The translations under genes were made by a program, and so were the position numbers. Below the pieces are notes generated by a model. It made no database searches. It worked only from the letters and a program-made list of their open reading frames with translations, and was not told the DNA's origin. A stretch of 64,000 bases of DNA from Alloprevotella tannerae ATCC 51259 (GTDB taxonomy: Bacteria; Bacteroidota; Bacteroidia; Bacteroidales; Bacteroidaceae): positions 468,145-532,144 of the forward strand of contig NZ_GG700643.1 in NCBI RefSeq assembly GCF_000159995.1. Direction: 5' to 3'. Below, piece by piece: positions 26,378 to 34,342 of this stretch. Positions within the stretch are counted from its first letter, which is position 1; each line of letters starts with the position of its first letter.

Positions 26378-28717
26378 ATGAACCCTCATAAGTTTCACTA
26401 CTTTCGGGGCCTATTGTTAATCTGTTTGATGGCAGCACAAAACGTGCTTGCACAGCAGTCCGACAATTTTCGCACTACGTCAAAGCCGGCCATACTGGTT
26501 CTTGACAGCGAAACGCGTCAACCGATTCAAGACGCCCTTTTATCCTATGCGCAGTCCACGTTTACGGCAGATTCAACCGGCCTTATCCAACTCCCGTCAG
26601 TGCCGCGCCGACAGGAAATCTTAAAAATATCGGCCCTCGGCTATACGACGCAGGCCCTCCATTGGCAGGATCTGACGCTGAGCGGCGGCCAGCGTATCGT
26701 TACCCTGCGCCCTTACGCCAATAATCTGCGTGAAGCGGTCGTTAGGGGCACAAAAAACGAAGTCTCGGTCAACGCTGTCGCATCGCAAATCAACAGCCGG
26801 ACGATCTCCTCTGCTATGGGTCAATCGCTCGCCTCGCTACTCGAGAAGGTGGGCGGCGTCAGTTCGATACAGACCGGCACGAGTACGGCCAAGCCGGTCA
26901 TACAAGGGATGTATGGCAATCGAATCCTGATGATCAATAACGGCGCGCGGCAGACCGGTCAACAGTGGGGCCTCGATCACGCGCCGGAGATTGACAAAAA
27001 CAGCAGCGCACGCATCCAAGTAGTCAAAGGAGCGGAGGCTGTGCGCTATGGATCGGAGGCGCTCGGCGGCATCATTATCTTAGAACAAAAACCGCTGCCT
27101 TATGGCGAGACGAATATTGGAGGTAGCGTCAGCGGACTCGTAGGCGCGAACGGCCTACGCTACAATGCGGTCGCAACAATCGAAGGTTCGATGCCTTTTC
27201 TCCGCGACTTGGCGTGGCGCGTGCAGGGCACGTATCTGAATTCCGGCGATGCGCGGACGGCAGATTACGTTCTGAACAACACGGGTTACAGGGAACAAGA
27301 CGTGAGTCTGAACCTCGGCTATCGCCACGGCCCCCTGCGCCTCGAAACATCGTACAGCCTCTTCGATCATAAAGAGGGCGTGATGATGAGTTCCCAACTG
27401 GGTAGCGAGGATTTACTACGGGAGCGCATCGAAACGGGACGCCCGACGTACATACTGCCGTTTTCGCGCCACATCCTCTATCCTTATCATCGCGTCGTAC
27501 ACCATACGGCCATCGGAAAAGCGTTTTTGGACGGTGGAAAGTGGGGACATTTCTTCTGGCAGACAGCCTTTCAAAACGACATTCGCAAGGAATTTCGCGT
27601 AAGACGAATGAATCTCTCCCACATTCCCGCAGTAAGTATGACGCTAACTTCGTTTCAGAACCAGCTAAAATGGACTAAAGATTACGTCAATTGGCAATCG
27701 GAGGCCGGCATCTCGTACTTGCACATTCGCAATAAGAACGAAGCGGGCACGGGCGTGGTTTCGCTCATCCCCAATTACACGGAATACGATGCGGGGGCTT
27801 TTCTCATCCAAAAATATCGGAAAGGCATTTGGAGCGGTGAGGCCGGCGTGCGCTTCGATCACCAACAGACGCGCGCCGCGGGCTATGATTATACCGGAAA
27901 ACTCTATACCGGAGATCACAAATTCAGCAATCTTTCCTACAACTTGGGCTTTCACGTGCAGCCATCCAACGCTTTTTCGCTGACGTCCAACCTTGGTTTG
28001 GCTTGGCGGGCACCTCACGTTTACGAACTCTACAGTAATGGCAACGAGTTGGGATCGGGAATGTTTGTCGTCGGAGATGCGAATATGAAGTCGGAGCAAA
28101 GCACGAAATGGATCGTATCTGCCGACTACCAGAGCAAGCTTTTTGGCCTCAAAGCTGAAGCCTTTGTGCAATGGATCAACGGTTATATTTACGACGAGCC
28201 CACGCATCAGTTTATAACGGTTATTTCCGGCTCCTATCCGCTTTTCCAATACAAGCAAACCGACGCATTTTTCCGCGGTTTCGATGCTGCTTTCGATTTG
28301 CGGCCTCTGAAATTCCTTCATTACCATCTGCAAACGTCGCTGATTTGGGCCAACGAGCGCAAGACGCGGGCTTACTTGCCCTACATTCCCTCTTGGCGCG
28401 TGGATCAAGAAGTCGGGCTGAGCGACATCAAGTGGGGAAAGACGGCACCTTGGATCAGTCTGCGCCACCGCTTTGTCGCAAAACAGCGGCGCTTTAATCC
28501 GGCCAGCGATTTGGTTAATTTCACGCCGCCGGCCTACCATCTTTTTGGCGTCGAAGCAGGTGCGGAATGGGCACTCGGCGGGCGGCAAAAGCTGCGCCTT
28601 TCGCTCACGGTCGACAACCTCTTTAATAAGCTTTACAAGGAGTACACCAACCGCTCGCGTTACTATGCTCACGATATGGGGCGCGACGTTCGCTTGCAGG
28701 TCAACTGGCTCTTTTAG
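26378..28717 (+). CDS. TonB-dependent outer-membrane receptor, ZnuD-like
   Basis: A 779-residue outer-membrane receptor. Order: signal peptide (about 1-25), a carboxypeptidase-like regulatory domain (about 35-105: LDSETRQPIQDALLSYA), a plug domain (about 120-235) and a 22-strand barrel ending in the outer-membrane signature with C-terminal Phe (VNWLF). The plug segment KPVIQGMYGNRILMINNG followed by WGLDHAPEID resembles ZnuD-type zinc receptors, whose plug has a similar 'GNR...DHA.AID' pattern. Flanking His-rich proteins support metal uptake, zinc being the best guess; haem or another metal complex is not excluded. Confidence 0.85.
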   Translation: MNPHKFHYFRGLLLICLMAAQNVLAQQSDNFRTTSKPAILVLDSETRQPIQDALLSYAQSTFTADSTGLIQLPSVPRRQEILKISALGYTTQALHWQDLTLSGGQRIVTLRPYANNLREAVVRGTKNEVSVNAVASQINSRTISSAMGQSLASLLEKVGGVSSIQTGTSTAKPVIQGMYGNRILMINNGARQTGQQWGLDHAPEIDKNSSARIQVVKGAEAVRYGSEALGGIIILEQKPLPYGETNIGGSVSGLVGANGLRYNAVATIEGSMPFLRDLAWRVQGTYLNSGDARTADYVLNNTGYREQDVSLNLGYRHGPLRLETSYSLFDHKEGVMMSSQLGSEDLLRERIETGRPTYILPFSRHILYPYHRVVHHTAIGKAFLDGGKWGHFFWQTAFQNDIRKEFRVRRMNLSHIPAVSMTLTSFQNQLKWTKDYVNWQSEAGISYLHIRNKNEAGTGVVSLIPNYTEYDAGAFLIQKYRKGIWSGEAGVRFDHQQTRAAGYDYTGKLYTGDHKFSNLSYNLGFHVQPSNAFSLTSNLGLAWRAPHVYELYSNGNELGSGMFVVGDANMKSEQSTKWIVSADYQSKLFGLKAEAFVQWINGYIYDEPTHQFITVISGSYPLFQYKQTDAFFRGFDAAFDLRPLKFLHYHLQTSLIWANERKTRAYLPYIPSWRVDQEVGLSDIKWGKTAPWISLRHRFVAKQRRFNPASDLVNFTPPAYHLFGVEAGAEWALGGRQKLRLSLTVDNLFNKLYKEYTNRSRYYAHDMGRDVRLQVNWLF

Positions 28718-28761
28718 ACAAAAAACCACATACAATAATCATTTTATAAACACAGAGAATT

Positions 28762-29781
28762 ATGAAACGTAATGCAATCAAACTAATCTCGGCGGCCGTG
28801 TTCGCCCTCTTTTTCGCCGTAACTTTCACGGCTTGTGGCAATGATCCGGTCACACCCCCCAATCCTATCGAAGAGAAGGGTCACGAAGATCCTACGAAGA
28901 TGGTGATTGAACTCTACGAATGTCACATGCACGCCGACTGGAACAAGATCGACGTGGAAGGAGGTGCTCATCAGGACCCCGAAACTAAGGCAAAGTATCT
29001 GAAAAAGGTGCAAGAAATCGCCTTCGAGAACAAGGAAGGAAAAGGCTGGGGCTATGCTGACGGCAGCCAGAAGTCGTTCTTCGTGCGTCAGTCGGCCGAT
29101 TATCATACCGGCAGCAATTTTACGCCGGCCCCCGTCTATCTTTTGTTCATCAAATATTACGATAAGAAGGGACAACTTATGAACAATCAATTCATAGAAG
29201 GCGGTCAGGATCGCCTGCATCAGCACTATTTCACCATCTCCAACGCAACGGAGTTGATGACCGGCGCAGCTTTGGCCGACGGCACTCAGACTACGAACTA
29301 CATTGACTATAAATATACGGACACAACGCCTTGGGATAAAACGCACCACAGCGGCGAAGCGGAAATTACGGGCCGCTCCAATCCGATAGGACTCAAAGGC
29401 GCAATGCGTTTCTTAAAGAATCGCGTAAAGTTTGACCTGCGCATACAGCTCTGGCACGCATTCAAAGGCAAGAAAGATCCGGCTGCGAGCGACTTCGACC
29501 CATTCTACAAGCGCTCGGCTTTCAGCCAGGCTTTCGGAACTTCGGATATTAACGTCATCGTGCCCATCGTCGTTTACGCAAGTCGCGAAGAATACATTGA
29601 CGGACTTGAAAGCAGCACGGATGTAAGCAAAGTGCCCGAAAACAGCTACGATGCAGCCGGCAACGCACTCATACAAGCGATCATGAAGGCCTTTAACCTG
29701 ACTTGGACGGAGGCTTTGACCGACTATCAGAAGTTTATTTGGGACGACAGCGATGGTGAATCAGGCCACGTATGGCTCTAA
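28762..29781 (+). CDS. His-rich surface or periplasmic lipoprotein
   Basis: A 339-residue lipoprotein: hydrophobic leader and lipobox with Cys25 (FTAC). The mature part has metal-ligand-like clusters: E53-C-H-M-H57, HQHYF in the middle and a THHSGEAE segment. It starts 44 bases after the TonB receptor and ends at a strong terminator, so it belongs to the same unit. It may pass metal to the receptor or scavenge it at the surface. No named family recognised with confidence. Confidence 0.72.
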   Translation: MKRNAIKLISAAVFALFFAVTFTACGNDPVTPPNPIEEKGHEDPTKMVIELYECHMHADWNKIDVEGGAHQDPETKAKYLKKVQEIAFENKEGKGWGYADGSQKSFFVRQSADYHTGSNFTPAPVYLLFIKYYDKKGQLMNNQFIEGGQDRLHQHYFTISNATELMTGAALADGTQTTNYIDYKYTDTTPWDKTHHSGEAEITGRSNPIGLKGAMRFLKNRVKFDLRIQLWHAFKGKKDPAASDFDPFYKRSAFSQAFGTSDINVIVPIVVYASREEYIDGLESSTDVSKVPENSYDAAGNALIQAIMKAFNLTWTEALTDYQKFIWDDSDGESGHVWL

Positions 29782-29822
29782 TTAAAAGACGGCAAGCCCA
29801 CTGAGCGCTGCCCGACGTAAAG

Positions 29823-29871
29823 TCGGCCCCGTGTTGCTCTCATTCAGCAGGCAACGGGGGCCGATTTTTTT
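29823..29871 (+). terminator. Intrinsic terminator of the metal-uptake genes
   Basis: TCGGCCCCGT-GTTGC pairs with GCAAC-GGGGGCCGA (right arm ends at 29864), followed by TTTTTTT. Confidence 0.88.
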
Positions 29872-30126
29872 ATGCGCGGTATGGCATTCGCGATGCACTC
29901 CTTTCGCCTTCGCGACCTTGCTCTCGTGATAAAAAAGGTTTGCGCTCACGAGAAAAAAGGTTTCAGCTCGTGATGAAAAAGGTTTACGCTCACGAGCGTA
30001 AAGGCCGTAAGCGCATCGAAGGCCTTCGCAAAAGCTGTGCGAGACGTTCGCTTTATGGGTCGGCGTACGCGGACAAAGGCATCAGCGTAAGCAAAAAATC
30101 AGATGCTCTCCACTTTAAGCACCACG
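29872..30126. other. Intergenic stretch between convergent units
   Basis: Holds the family B array at 29921-30005. No supported gene. Confidence 0.6.
29921..30005. repeat. Family B ~22-bp array (locus B4)
   Basis: Four units: CTCGTGATAAAAAAGG, GCTCACGAGAAAAAAGG, GCTCGTGATGAAAAAGG, GCTCACGAGCGTAAAGG, about 22 bases apart with alternating CTCACGAG and CTCGTGAT cores. Confidence 0.85.
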
Positions 30127-30163
30127 AAAAAAGCCCCGAAAGCTATGCTGCGTCCGAGGCTTT
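30127..30163 (-). terminator. Terminator of the DUF421 gene
   Basis: AAAGCCCCG (30130-30138) pairs with CGAGGCTTT (30155-30163) with one mismatch; on the minus strand the stem is followed by a T tract (A run at 30127-30132). Confidence 0.75.
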
Positions 30164-30183
30164 CTGATATGATTTGCGAGAGA

Positions 30184-30885
30184 CTAAGTTTGCTCCGCGT
30201 TTAAGATGTCTTCAGCGAGCACTTCTTCGGGGCCACGCTTCACGTCGCCGTTCTTCGCTACGATATAGAAGCCCTGTTTGGGAGTCCATTCCATACAAAA
30301 GAGGTCGGAAGGCGACCGGAAACCATATTTTTTCAGATTGCGCATGACCCAAGCCGGCGTTCTATTGCAATGTTTCAGGTTGTGCTCATTGATCGCGCCG
30401 TTGTTGATAATCAGAAACGAATGCGACATTTGCTCATGGTTGGTCACGGTTATGGCGCCGTTAGGTTCCCACAATACATCTTTGACCTCAAACAACGAAT
30501 AAATGCCCTTTTGGCGCAGGATAACGCGAAATTGCTCCATCTCCAAGCTGTTGCGCTTAAACACTTTAAAGTTTAAGATGCCGTCTTTTACGAGATAATC
30601 GCTCGTGCCCTTGATCCAGCGACGCAACAGTGCAGAGCGCATACAGAAACGCACGAACAGGTTGAAAATGATCCAGACGGCGAAGGCGAAGATTAAGTGG
30701 AGGATCGTCATATCCGGATTATAGGCAACGCCACCCACGAGTGCACCGATCACAAACGCACTGACCGTATCGAGCGGCGTGATCTGGCCCATTTGACCTT
30801 TGCCGACGATGCGTAAAAAGGCTAAGATGCCCAGCATACCTACGATGAGTTTGAGGGCAATGTCTGCAAGTTGAGAAAGATCCAT
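30184..30885 (-). CDS. DUF421 (YetF-family) membrane protein
   Basis: Starting at the ATG at 30883-30885 (MDLSQLAD) gives 233 residues with three N-terminal membrane helices and a soluble domain of about 140 residues, the DUF421/YetF layout. Conserved-looking blocks are VGKGQMGQITPLDTVSAFVIG and the C-terminal GFYIVAKNGDVKRG. The frame extends upstream to 30945 but would cross the -7 element, so the internal start is preferred. The function of the family is poorly known. It is monocistronic. Confidence 0.85.
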   Translation of the reverse strand: MDLSQLADIALKLIVGMLGILAFLRIVGKGQMGQITPLDTVSAFVIGALVGGVAYNPDMTILHLIFAFAVWIIFNLFVRFCMRSALLRRWIKGTSDYLVKDGILNFKVFKRNSLEMEQFRVILRQKGIYSLFEVKDVLWEPNGAITVTNHEQMSHSFLIINNGAINEHNLKHCNRTPAWVMRNLKKYGFRSPSDLFCMEWTPKQGFYIVAKNGDVKRGPEEVLAEDILNAEQT

Positions 30886-30921
30886 AAGATAAAGCTTAAA
30901 ATGTTTAGTTAGTAATTGTCG

Positions 30922-30929
30922 CAAATTTA
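30922..30929 (-). promoter_or_regulatory. -7 element TAAATTTG of the DUF421 gene
   Basis: On the minus strand TAAATTTG fits TAnnTTTG, 37 bases from the chosen start. No good -33 box seen. Confidence 0.6.
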
Positions 30930-30945
30930 GGTATTTCTTCTGCAA

Positions 30946-31103
30946 GAAGAAGCTTTACAGCCTTCTTTTCGCCATCGGCCGGCGATGCTGTCGACTTGTA
31001 TTTGCCAAAAATGCTACTTTATCGCACTACGGCCGGCTTCCGTGAGCGGCCGGTCAAACTTGGCTGTACAATTCAAGAACATCCCTCACTCGGAAAGGGT
31101 ACG
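30946..31103. other. Intergenic stretch between two minus-strand units
   Basis: GC-rich, with a short CCGGC-type inverted repeat near 31030-31050. Together with 31141-31270 no gene is supported. Confidence 0.55.
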
Positions 31104-31140
31104 AAAAACGGGAAGCGCAACTTTCGTTGTCAACTTCCCG
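31104..31140 (-). terminator. Terminator of the first ECF sigma operon
   Basis: CGGGAAG (31109-31115) pairs with CTTCCCG (31134-31140), with inner CAAC/GTTG pairing; on the minus strand a run of five T follows (31104-31108). Confidence 0.75.
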
Positions 31141-31270
31141 CTATTCTGATCCCGCCGGATACGTGGGAGAGAAATGCCTGCGGCACATTCTCTTTCTGAT
31201 GTTTTAATAGAGCAGTGATGTTTTGTATATTCTCCGCCAAATGCGGATCGACCAGTGTTTGTATCTTGTT

Positions 31271-31744
31271 TTACGAATTTATTAAGCTTTTGATGACGGC
31301 TTCAGTCATATTGCCAGTGACGTCGACTACGTACAAGCGCCCCTCAGTCTTTGTCAGCAGCACGGCCTCTACAATTGTGTCGCCCTTTCGGCGCACGTAA
31401 ATCGTCTTGCCGTCGTAGTCGTTGTAGTGTGCAAAGCGATCGCTGTTCTGCTGAAGCAGGCTTTTTGCTTTGTCAAACAGGCCCGACGTCTCGTTAGCGT
31501 TATTATTGGAGACGATGCGCACACTCTTGATGCATTGCAGCGCTTGCTGAGCCTGCCGATCCTTGGGCAAGGTCTTCATTGAGAGCATTCGGTTGATCAT
31601 CGTCGGGCTGACGGTCGTGCAGTAGAGCGAAGTGTTTGTCGCATACAGCTTCAAGTAGTTTGAAGCGAAGTCCGTTTCGACCTGCGCTTGGGCCGCGATG
31701 CACATCAACAGGCCGCAAATCAGCAGTAGTATTCTATTCCTCAT
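31271..31744 (-). CDS. DUF4252 exported protein
   Basis: A 157-residue exported protein: cleavable signal peptide (about 1-21, ending AQAQ), then a small domain with CIKSVRIVSNN and GRLYVVDVTGNMTE that fits DUF4252. In Bacteroidetes such proteins are commonly encoded behind an ECF sigma factor and its membrane partner, as here. The start overlaps the upstream gene by 11 bases, implying translational coupling. The role is unknown; envelope stress is a reasonable guess from the context. Confidence 0.8.
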   Translation of the reverse strand: MRNRILLLICGLLMCIAAQAQVETDFASNYLKLYATNTSLYCTTVSPTMINRMLSMKTLPKDRQAQQALQCIKSVRIVSNNNANETSGLFDKAKSLLQQNSDRFAHYNDYDGKTIYVRRKGDTIVEAVLLTKTEGRLYVVDVTGNMTEAVIKSLINS

Positions 31745-32294
31745 TGACTATCGGATCTTTTTCCACCTCGGGCGATTGCTCCTTGGTCGAATCGGCGGAG
31801 GCGGTACGCTGAAACATATTCAAGCCGCTTTCTACTACGTGGTAGGCCTGCGCCGGATTGTTATAAGTGTCGCTATAATTGTTGGGGTTGTAATCCCAAG
31901 CCTCCTTATCGCGATTAAACGACTTCTGCGCGCCGATACCTACCAACACAACGATGGCCACTGCGGCGGCAGCTTGAAAGAACGGGCGGAAACTGATGCC
32001 GCCATTGACGCGACGGGCCTTTACTCTTAATGTGGGCGATGTTTTTTGCATCTGCTGCGTCGGCTCGTCGGCCTTGGTAGGCGCGGCAATGAATTTCAGC
32101 AAGCGCTCATCGAAGTCGGCGCCCAAACCGACCGACTGCTGCGCTTCTTCGTAAGCGAAAAGCGGACGATAGCGCTCCAAAGCAGCGGGCACATCGGGCT
32201 GTGCAAAGAAAGTCTTCAGGATAGCTTCCTCGGCCTCCGTGGTTTGCGCCTCCCAATAGCGCTCCAAGAGCTGTTCGATGTACTTATAATCCAT
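31734..32294 (-). CDS. Putative membrane anti-sigma factor (first ECF operon)
   Basis: A 186-residue protein with a cytoplasmic N-terminal domain, one membrane helix (about 105-122, FFQAAAAVAIVVLVGIGA) and a short periplasmic tail. That topology between an ECF sigma gene and an exported protein indicates an anti-sigma factor. The N-terminal domain shares a pattern with the protein at 46977-47696 (LLxR, EE, FFxxPxVP, FAY), so the two are homologues. Database entries for this type are sometimes labelled as pyruvate-ferredoxin oxidoreductase, which the sequence does not support. It overlaps both neighbours by 11 bases. Confidence 0.75.
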   Translation of the reverse strand: MDYKYIEQLLERYWEAQTTEAEEAILKTFFAQPDVPAALERYRPLFAYEEAQQSVGLGADFDERLLKFIAAPTKADEPTQQMQKTSPTLRVKARRVNGGISFRPFFQAAAAVAIVVLVGIGAQKSFNRDKEAWDYNPNNYSDTYNNPAQAYHVVESGLNMFQRTASADSTKEQSPEVEKDPIVNEE

Positions 32295-32793
32295 AACTTT
32301 CTTCTTTTAGATATTGTTTTTTGATGGCTTGGCGGGCGCGGAAGAGGGTTATTTTCACGTTATCCTCCGTTATGCCGAGCGTTTCGGCCACTTCCTTGTA
32401 ACTTTTCCCCTCGATGTCGCGTAGTTGCATTGCACTTCTCTGCCTTTCGGGCAAGCTATTGAATAATTCGTGCACGCGTCGTAGCTTTTCGGCGTGCTCT
32501 AATTGCTCCTGAGCGGAAAGCGAGCGATCGGCAGCCTCGTATGCTGCATCGAGAGAGAGGTTTTGAGCTTCTTTTTTGTCGTGCCTATCGAGCGCTAAGT
32601 TGCGACAAACAGTCAGACAATAAGCCTCCAGAGAATTCAAAGCGCCCAGTTCTTCGCGTTTTGTCCACACGCGTATCAGCGTATCTTGCGTTACATCCTC
32701 GGCTTCGGCTGTATCGAGCGTAATTCTGAGCGCTAAGCGGTACAGTTTGTTTTTAAGCGGGAGCAGATCTTCTCGGAAATCGATTTCTTTCAC
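32284..32793 (-). CDS. ECF-type RNA polymerase sigma factor
   Basis: A 169-residue sigma-70 family protein with region 2 (about 10-80: LYRLALRITLDTAEAEDVTQDT core AEDVTQDTLIRVW) and region 4 (about 105-160: LPERQRSAMQLRDIEGKSY then EVAETLGITEDNVKITLFRAR). The start codon is GTG; no in-frame ATG lies upstream. A candidate ECF-type promoter is found 37-63 bases upstream (32830-32856), so it may control its own operon. The next gene on the same strand is its probable anti-sigma factor. Confidence 0.92.
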   Translation of the reverse strand: MKEIDFREDLLPLKNKLYRLALRITLDTAEAEDVTQDTLIRVWTKREELGALNSLEAYCLTVCRNLALDRHDKKEAQNLSLDAAYEAADRSLSAQEQLEHAEKLRRVHELFNSLPERQRSAMQLRDIEGKSYKEVAETLGITEDNVKITLFRARQAIKKQYLKEESYGL

Positions 32794-32829
32794 CGGGTTG
32801 TTGTTCTCTTTTTGTGGCCCTCTGTAAAG

Positions 32830-32856
32830 TAGACGCCTATTGTGGGAAAAAGTTAC
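32830..32856 (-). promoter_or_regulatory. Candidate ECF promoter GTAAC-N17-GTCTA
   Basis: On the minus strand GTAAC (32852-32856) and CGTCTA (32830-32835) match the general ECF pattern AAC-N16/17-GTC. It would give a leader of about 30 bases and autoregulation of the sigma operon. No TAnnTTTG element is present here. Confidence 0.4.
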
Positions 32857-32983
32857 TTAGATTTGACCAGTTTTTGCAAGTTTTTTTGCCAACGTTTCCT
32901 TCTTGCATTGTCTTTAAGCCTATCGAGCAGTTTTTTCAGCTGTCATTCCGGCTGCCAAATTACATCTTTTCGTCGAGAAGTCG

Positions 32984-32991
32984 TATTTTTG
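32984..32991 (+). promoter_or_regulatory. -7 element TATTTTTG before the nitroreductase gene
   Basis: Fits TAnnTTTG; leader to the ATG is about 95 bases. The rest of 32857-33094 holds no gene. Confidence 0.52.
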
Positions 32992-33094
32992 TACCGACAA
33001 CATTTAGATTCGCCGAACTTTCTGATGGAGATACATATATAAATATACCATCGGGCGCGGCGAACCTCGCATCATAGTTTTACCAATTTACAAT

Positions 33095-33613
33095 ATGGAA
33101 GCATTAGAAGCATTGTTAACGCGTCGGAGTTGCAAATCTTACCGCCCCGAAATGCCATCGGAAGAAGTTTTAAACAAGATCATGGAGGCCGGCACCTTTG
33201 CCCCCTCGGGCCGCGGCGCACAAGCGGCGATCATCGTCGCCGTCACGAACAAAGAAGTGCGGGATCAGCTCTCGCAAATGAATGCTGAGATCCTCGGCAC
33301 CAAGGCTGACCCGTTTTATGGCGCACCCGTCGTGCTCGTAGTCTTGGCTGACCGCACGAAGCACACGTATCTTTACGACGGATCTGCAGTAATGGAAAAT
33401 CTGCAATTGGCTGCTCACGCACTGGGGTTGGGAAGTTGCTGGATACATCGTGCCAAGCAAGAATTTGATAGCGAAGCCGGCAAAGCGCTGCTCAAATCCT
33501 GGGGCATCGAAGGCGATTATGAAGGCATCGGCCATTGCATTGTAGGTTATCCCGACAAGCTCCCGACGACCGAAAAACCGCGCAAGGACGACTATATTCG
33601 CTACGTGCGATGA
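33095..33613 (+). CDS. Nitroreductase-family FMN oxidoreductase
   Basis: A 172-residue flavoprotein of the short nitroreductase type. Typical blocks: the RRSCKSYRPE start (12-21, FMN phosphate binding), FAPSGRGAQ (about 35-43), and AAHALGLGSCWIH (about 106-118). Substrates of this family are broad (nitro compounds, quinones, enones). Its stop overlaps the ATG of the dipeptidase gene, so they are co-transcribed, but the two functions are not obviously linked. Confidence 0.9.
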   Translation: MEALEALLTRRSCKSYRPEMPSEEVLNKIMEAGTFAPSGRGAQAAIIVAVTNKEVRDQLSQMNAEILGTKADPFYGAPVVLVVLADRTKHTYLYDGSAVMENLQLAAHALGLGSCWIHRAKQEFDSEAGKALLKSWGIEGDYEGIGHCIVGYPDKLPTTEKPRKDDYIRYVR

Positions 33614-34311
33614 GTCGCCCGCATCGGCCGCTTCTTTTGGTGCTTTGCGCAGCGGCCTCACTCCTGTTTGCGCAGAAGAAAACGCCCGCCGTCCAGACGA
33701 AGACGCCTACGGAATTGTCAATGGAGCGGCAGGGACTCGTCGACCTCCGCAGCGTGGATCCCACGATTCAGGTTAGCTTGATGTATGGCCGCGCCGACAA
33801 CTTCACAGGCCAGGTTCTTTATACAGAACTTCGCACGGCTTACCTCCTTCCCTCCACGGCCGCGGCGCTGAAACGGGCACAAACCGAGCTGAAGCGCTTG
33901 CGTCCGGATCTCTCGCTCAAGGTTTACGACGCCGCACGTCCGATGTCGGTGCAACAAAAGATGTTTAATGTCGTGGCAGGGACGCCCAAAAGCATTTACG
34001 TGAGCAATCCGGCCAACGGCGGGGGCTTGCACAATTACGGTTTGGCCGTAGACATAACGCTCTGCAACGCGGCGACGGGCGACACCATCCCGATGGGAAC
34101 GAAGATCGACTATATGGGGCGTTTGTCGCACGTCAATTTGGAGCAGGAATTCTTAAAACAAAAGCGCATTTCTCCGGCGGCCGTAGCCAACAGGCGCTTA
34201 TTGCGGCGCGTAATGGCGGTCGGGGGCTTCAAAGTGTTGCGCACGGAATGGTGGCATTTTAATTTCAAAACTCGCGCACAAGCCAAGGCACACTACAAAC
34301 TCATCCGATAA
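33610..34311 (+). CDS. D-alanyl-D-alanine dipeptidase (VanX-like, M15D)
   Basis: A zinc peptidase predicted to cleave D-Ala-D-Ala in the periplasm. Starting at the ATG at 33610 gives 233 residues with a signal peptide (about 1-21). Zinc and catalytic residues are visible: Arg110 (DAARP), His141 and Asp148 (LHNYGLAVD), and Glu213-Trp-Trp-His216. The frame is open further upstream but that part lies within the nitroreductase gene. There is no vanH/vanA or sensor pair nearby, so this is a cell-wall turnover enzyme rather than part of a glycopeptide-resistance cluster. Confidence 0.9.
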   Translation: MSRPHRPLLLVLCAAASLLFAQKKTPAVQTKTPTELSMERQGLVDLRSVDPTIQVSLMYGRADNFTGQVLYTELRTAYLLPSTAAALKRAQTELKRLRPDLSLKVYDAARPMSVQQKMFNVVAGTPKSIYVSNPANGGGLHNYGLAVDITLCNAATGDTIPMGTKIDYMGRLSHVNLEQEFLKQKRISPAAVANRRLLRRVMAVGGFKVLRTEWWHFNFKTRAQAKAHYKLIR

Positions 34312-34342
34312 GCGATGAAACCGCCGTTTTTGAGGGCTTTTT

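Noticed and set aside
33610-34311. Glycopeptide-resistance cluster suggested by the VanX-like protein
   Set aside because: There is no vanH, vanA/B ligase or VanRS pair nearby, and the protein has a signal peptide unlike cytoplasmic VanX of resistance clusters.
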